Shown here: one piece after another, positions 62,887 to 64,000 of the stretch
Numbering within the stretch: the first letter of the stretch is position 1
Layout: the number at the start of each line of letters is the position of its first letter
NCBI GenBank assembly: GCA_900457075.1
Contig: UGYN01000002.1
Coordinates: 3,348,001-3,412,000, forward strand
From: Serratia quinivorans
GTDB taxonomy: Bacteria; Pseudomonadota; Gammaproteobacteria; Enterobacterales; Enterobacteriaceae
Length of the DNA: 64,000 nucleotides
Reading direction: 5' to 3'
The notes under the pieces: generated by a model
Database searches by the model: none
Seen by the model: the letters and a program-made list of their open reading frames with translations, nothing else
Told to the model about the DNA's origin: nothing
Made by a program: the position numbers and the translations under genes

Positions 62887-63537
62887 TTACGCCCAGGTAG
62901 CGGCACCGCTCAACAACTCTTTCCAGGCTTCAACATTCCCCAGATAGTTGCCCGCCGGGATCTGGCGCAGCTGGCCTTCACTGTCTTCAAGCGCAAAGGT
63001 CGGGAAGCCTTGTCCCTGAACTTTGGCCAGCAAAGCCCGGCTTTGTGCGATGTGTTGCGCGGTCGGGGCACCGGCGTTAAAGCGCATCTCGGCGATGAAC
63101 GGGGCAGAGGCCAGACCCAGCTCTTTCGCCAGGGCCTCCAGCACTGGCGTATCGGCGATGCGTCGACCTTCCTGATAATGCGCTTCCTGAATGCGATGCA
63201 GCATATCCAGCCCACGTCCCGCCAGCGCTTGCGCCGCCAGTATCGCGGTAATCGGCGGCTCTGAGTCCATGATCGCCGTGGTATCACGCAGCAGGCCATT
63301 GAAATAGGCATCACCAAAGGTCTGTCCGGTTAACTCCGCAATACGTTTGTCGTGCGGGATAACATAATTACGCCATTCGTCCGTGATTTGGCGGCGGTTG
63401 TTGCCGGTCATCATGCCACCGGCGTGCAGGGCAATATTCAGCCCTGGAATGGTTTTGGCCGCCTTCACCAGCGGGGCTGCGCCATAGCACCAGCCACACA
63501 GCGGATCGAAAATGTAATGCAGAGTCGTGCCGGTCAT
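62887..63537 (-). CDS. DsbA-family thioredoxin-fold oxidoreductase (FrnE-like)
   Basis: A 216-residue cytosolic protein (no signal peptide) with a CGWC motif in FDPLCGWCYGAAPLV at residues 14-17 and the cis-Pro loop GQGFPTFALE near 178. This places it in the DsbA/FrnE/HCCA-isomerase group. It may act in thiol exchange under stress. An upstream GC hairpin (63555-63576) lies between it and the next gene. Confidence 0.85.
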   Translation of the reverse strand: MTGTTLHYIFDPLCGWCYGAAPLVKAAKTIPGLNIALHAGGMMTGNNRRQITDEWRNYVIPHDKRIAELTGQTFGDAYFNGLLRDTTAIMDSEPPITAILAAQALAGRGLDMLHRIQEAHYQEGRRIADTPVLEALAKELGLASAPFIAEMRFNAGAPTAQHIAQSRALLAKVQGQGFPTFALEDSEGQLRQIPAGNYLGNVEAWKELLSGAATWA

Positions 63538-63612
63538 ATTTATTCCTCGTTATCCCCGCCCTCTTTCAAGGGCGGGTTGCAGTAACGCTTTGGTCTGTTG
63601 GTCTAGGCGGGC

Positions 63613-64000
63613 TTATTGCGGCCACTTCATTTCGCCTTTCAGCACCTTGGCGCTCAGTTCCAGGCTGGATTCATCCTTCAGGTTCGGGTAATGCTTTTTC
63701 ATTGCCGCCACCAGTGCAGCAGAATCTTTGGCTTTCGGCAGTTCAGCTTCCAGCGTGGTCAGGTAGTTCTGGGTAAAGGTCACGGATTTCAGCGTCTGGT
63801 CGGCACCCGGCAGGAAATGGCCAGGGACAACGACTTTCGGTTTCAATGCCTTGATGCCTTCCAGCGTTTGCTGCCAGTGCGCGCGGGATTCTACGGTCTG
63901 GTTATCGGCGACCCACGGATGGATGTTGTCGCCCGCGACCGGAACACCGCCCACTACCGCTTTCAGCGCCGGGATCCACACGTAGGTGCGCTCCGGCGTT
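63613..64000 (-). CDS. Metallo-beta-lactamase-fold hydrolase (partial, N-terminus outside window)
   Basis: The C-terminal 128 residues are present. PERTYVWIPALKAVVGGVPV leads to AGDNIHPWVADN, and VVVPGHFLPGA supplies the late GH metal-ligand motif of MBL-fold enzymes. The HxHxDH motif would be upstream, beyond the window. It is of the Vmh/quercetinase-like type found in Serratia and Pseudomonas. On the same strand as the DsbA-family gene, 75 bp upstream of it. Confidence 0.75.
   Translation of the reverse strand, partial: TPERTYVWIPALKAVVGGVPVAGDNIHPWVADNQTVESRAHWQQTLEGIKALKPKVVVPGHFLPGADQTLKSVTFTQNYLTTLEAELPKAKDSAALVAAMKKHYPNLKDESSLELSAKVLKGEMKWPQ

Overview
The window looks like chromosome of an enterobacterium, most likely Serratia or a close relative. 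This rests on the backbone order sdhE-cptA, fldB/xerD-dsbC-recJ-prfB-lysS-tRNA-Gly, and on the many proteins that read as slightly diverged E. coli orthologues (YgfZ, XerD, DsbC, LysS, DcuB, YojI, LldD, CbpA/CbpM). Genus is inferred from gene content, not from a search.

Layout. 0-4.7 kb: a GntR regulator divergent from a four-gene cluster (DUF2848 protein, amidase, EthD-like protein, MHS-type transporter), probably a small-molecule catabolic operon. 4.8-18.7 kb: housekeeping backbone, with an HD hydrolase, TrhA/YqfA, YgfZ, SdhE-CptA, the CreBCD two-component locus with a perfect cre tag before creD, FldB, XerD, DsbC, RecJ, RF2 with its programmed +1 frameshift, and LysRS. 18.9 kb: tRNA-Gly(CCC).

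18.96-32.91 kb: an integrated element of about 14 kb in the 3' end of that tRNA gene, bounded by an imperfect 18/19-bp repeat of the tRNA end. It carries a P4-type integrase, an AlpA-like regulator, an AntA/AntB antirepressor, a reverse-strand RHH/YlcI-like protein with three operator-like repeats, a C4-type antisense RNA motif before an Icd-like gene, a DUF927 helicase/primase, an iteron-like array, an SSB-like protein, a ProQ/FinO-family protein and PerC-like and HTH proteins. A second repeat-rich non-coding region follows. The cargo is a type VI secretion cassette (PAAR-like protein, PAAR-DUF2235 Tle1-type lipase, DUF2931 lipoprotein as likely immunity). An excisionase gene sits at the far right end, so it would lie just upstream of int in the circular form. 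No capsid, terminase or conjugation genes were recognised. This is the most unusual part of the window.

32.9-64 kb: accessory and metabolic chromosome. It holds a PLP-enzyme/2OG-dioxygenase pair, an SDR/AraC divergent pair, an HxlR/NmrA pair, dcuB with a perfect FNR site, a CspA-family gene with a long 5' region, and a non-coding stretch with nested inverted repeats and a mini-ORF. After that come CbpA-CbpM, HdeD, an Atm1-type ABC exporter, tautomerase/LysR, lactate permease and dehydrogenase, YojI, small membrane proteins, a NimT/CynX transporter and an aga-like mannose-family PTS operon. The PTS IIC gene is interrupted by a frameshift at a run of eight A residues. The window ends with a YddA-type ABC transporter, a secreted TPR protein, a DsbA-family thioredoxin-fold protein and a partial metallo-beta-lactamase-fold protein.
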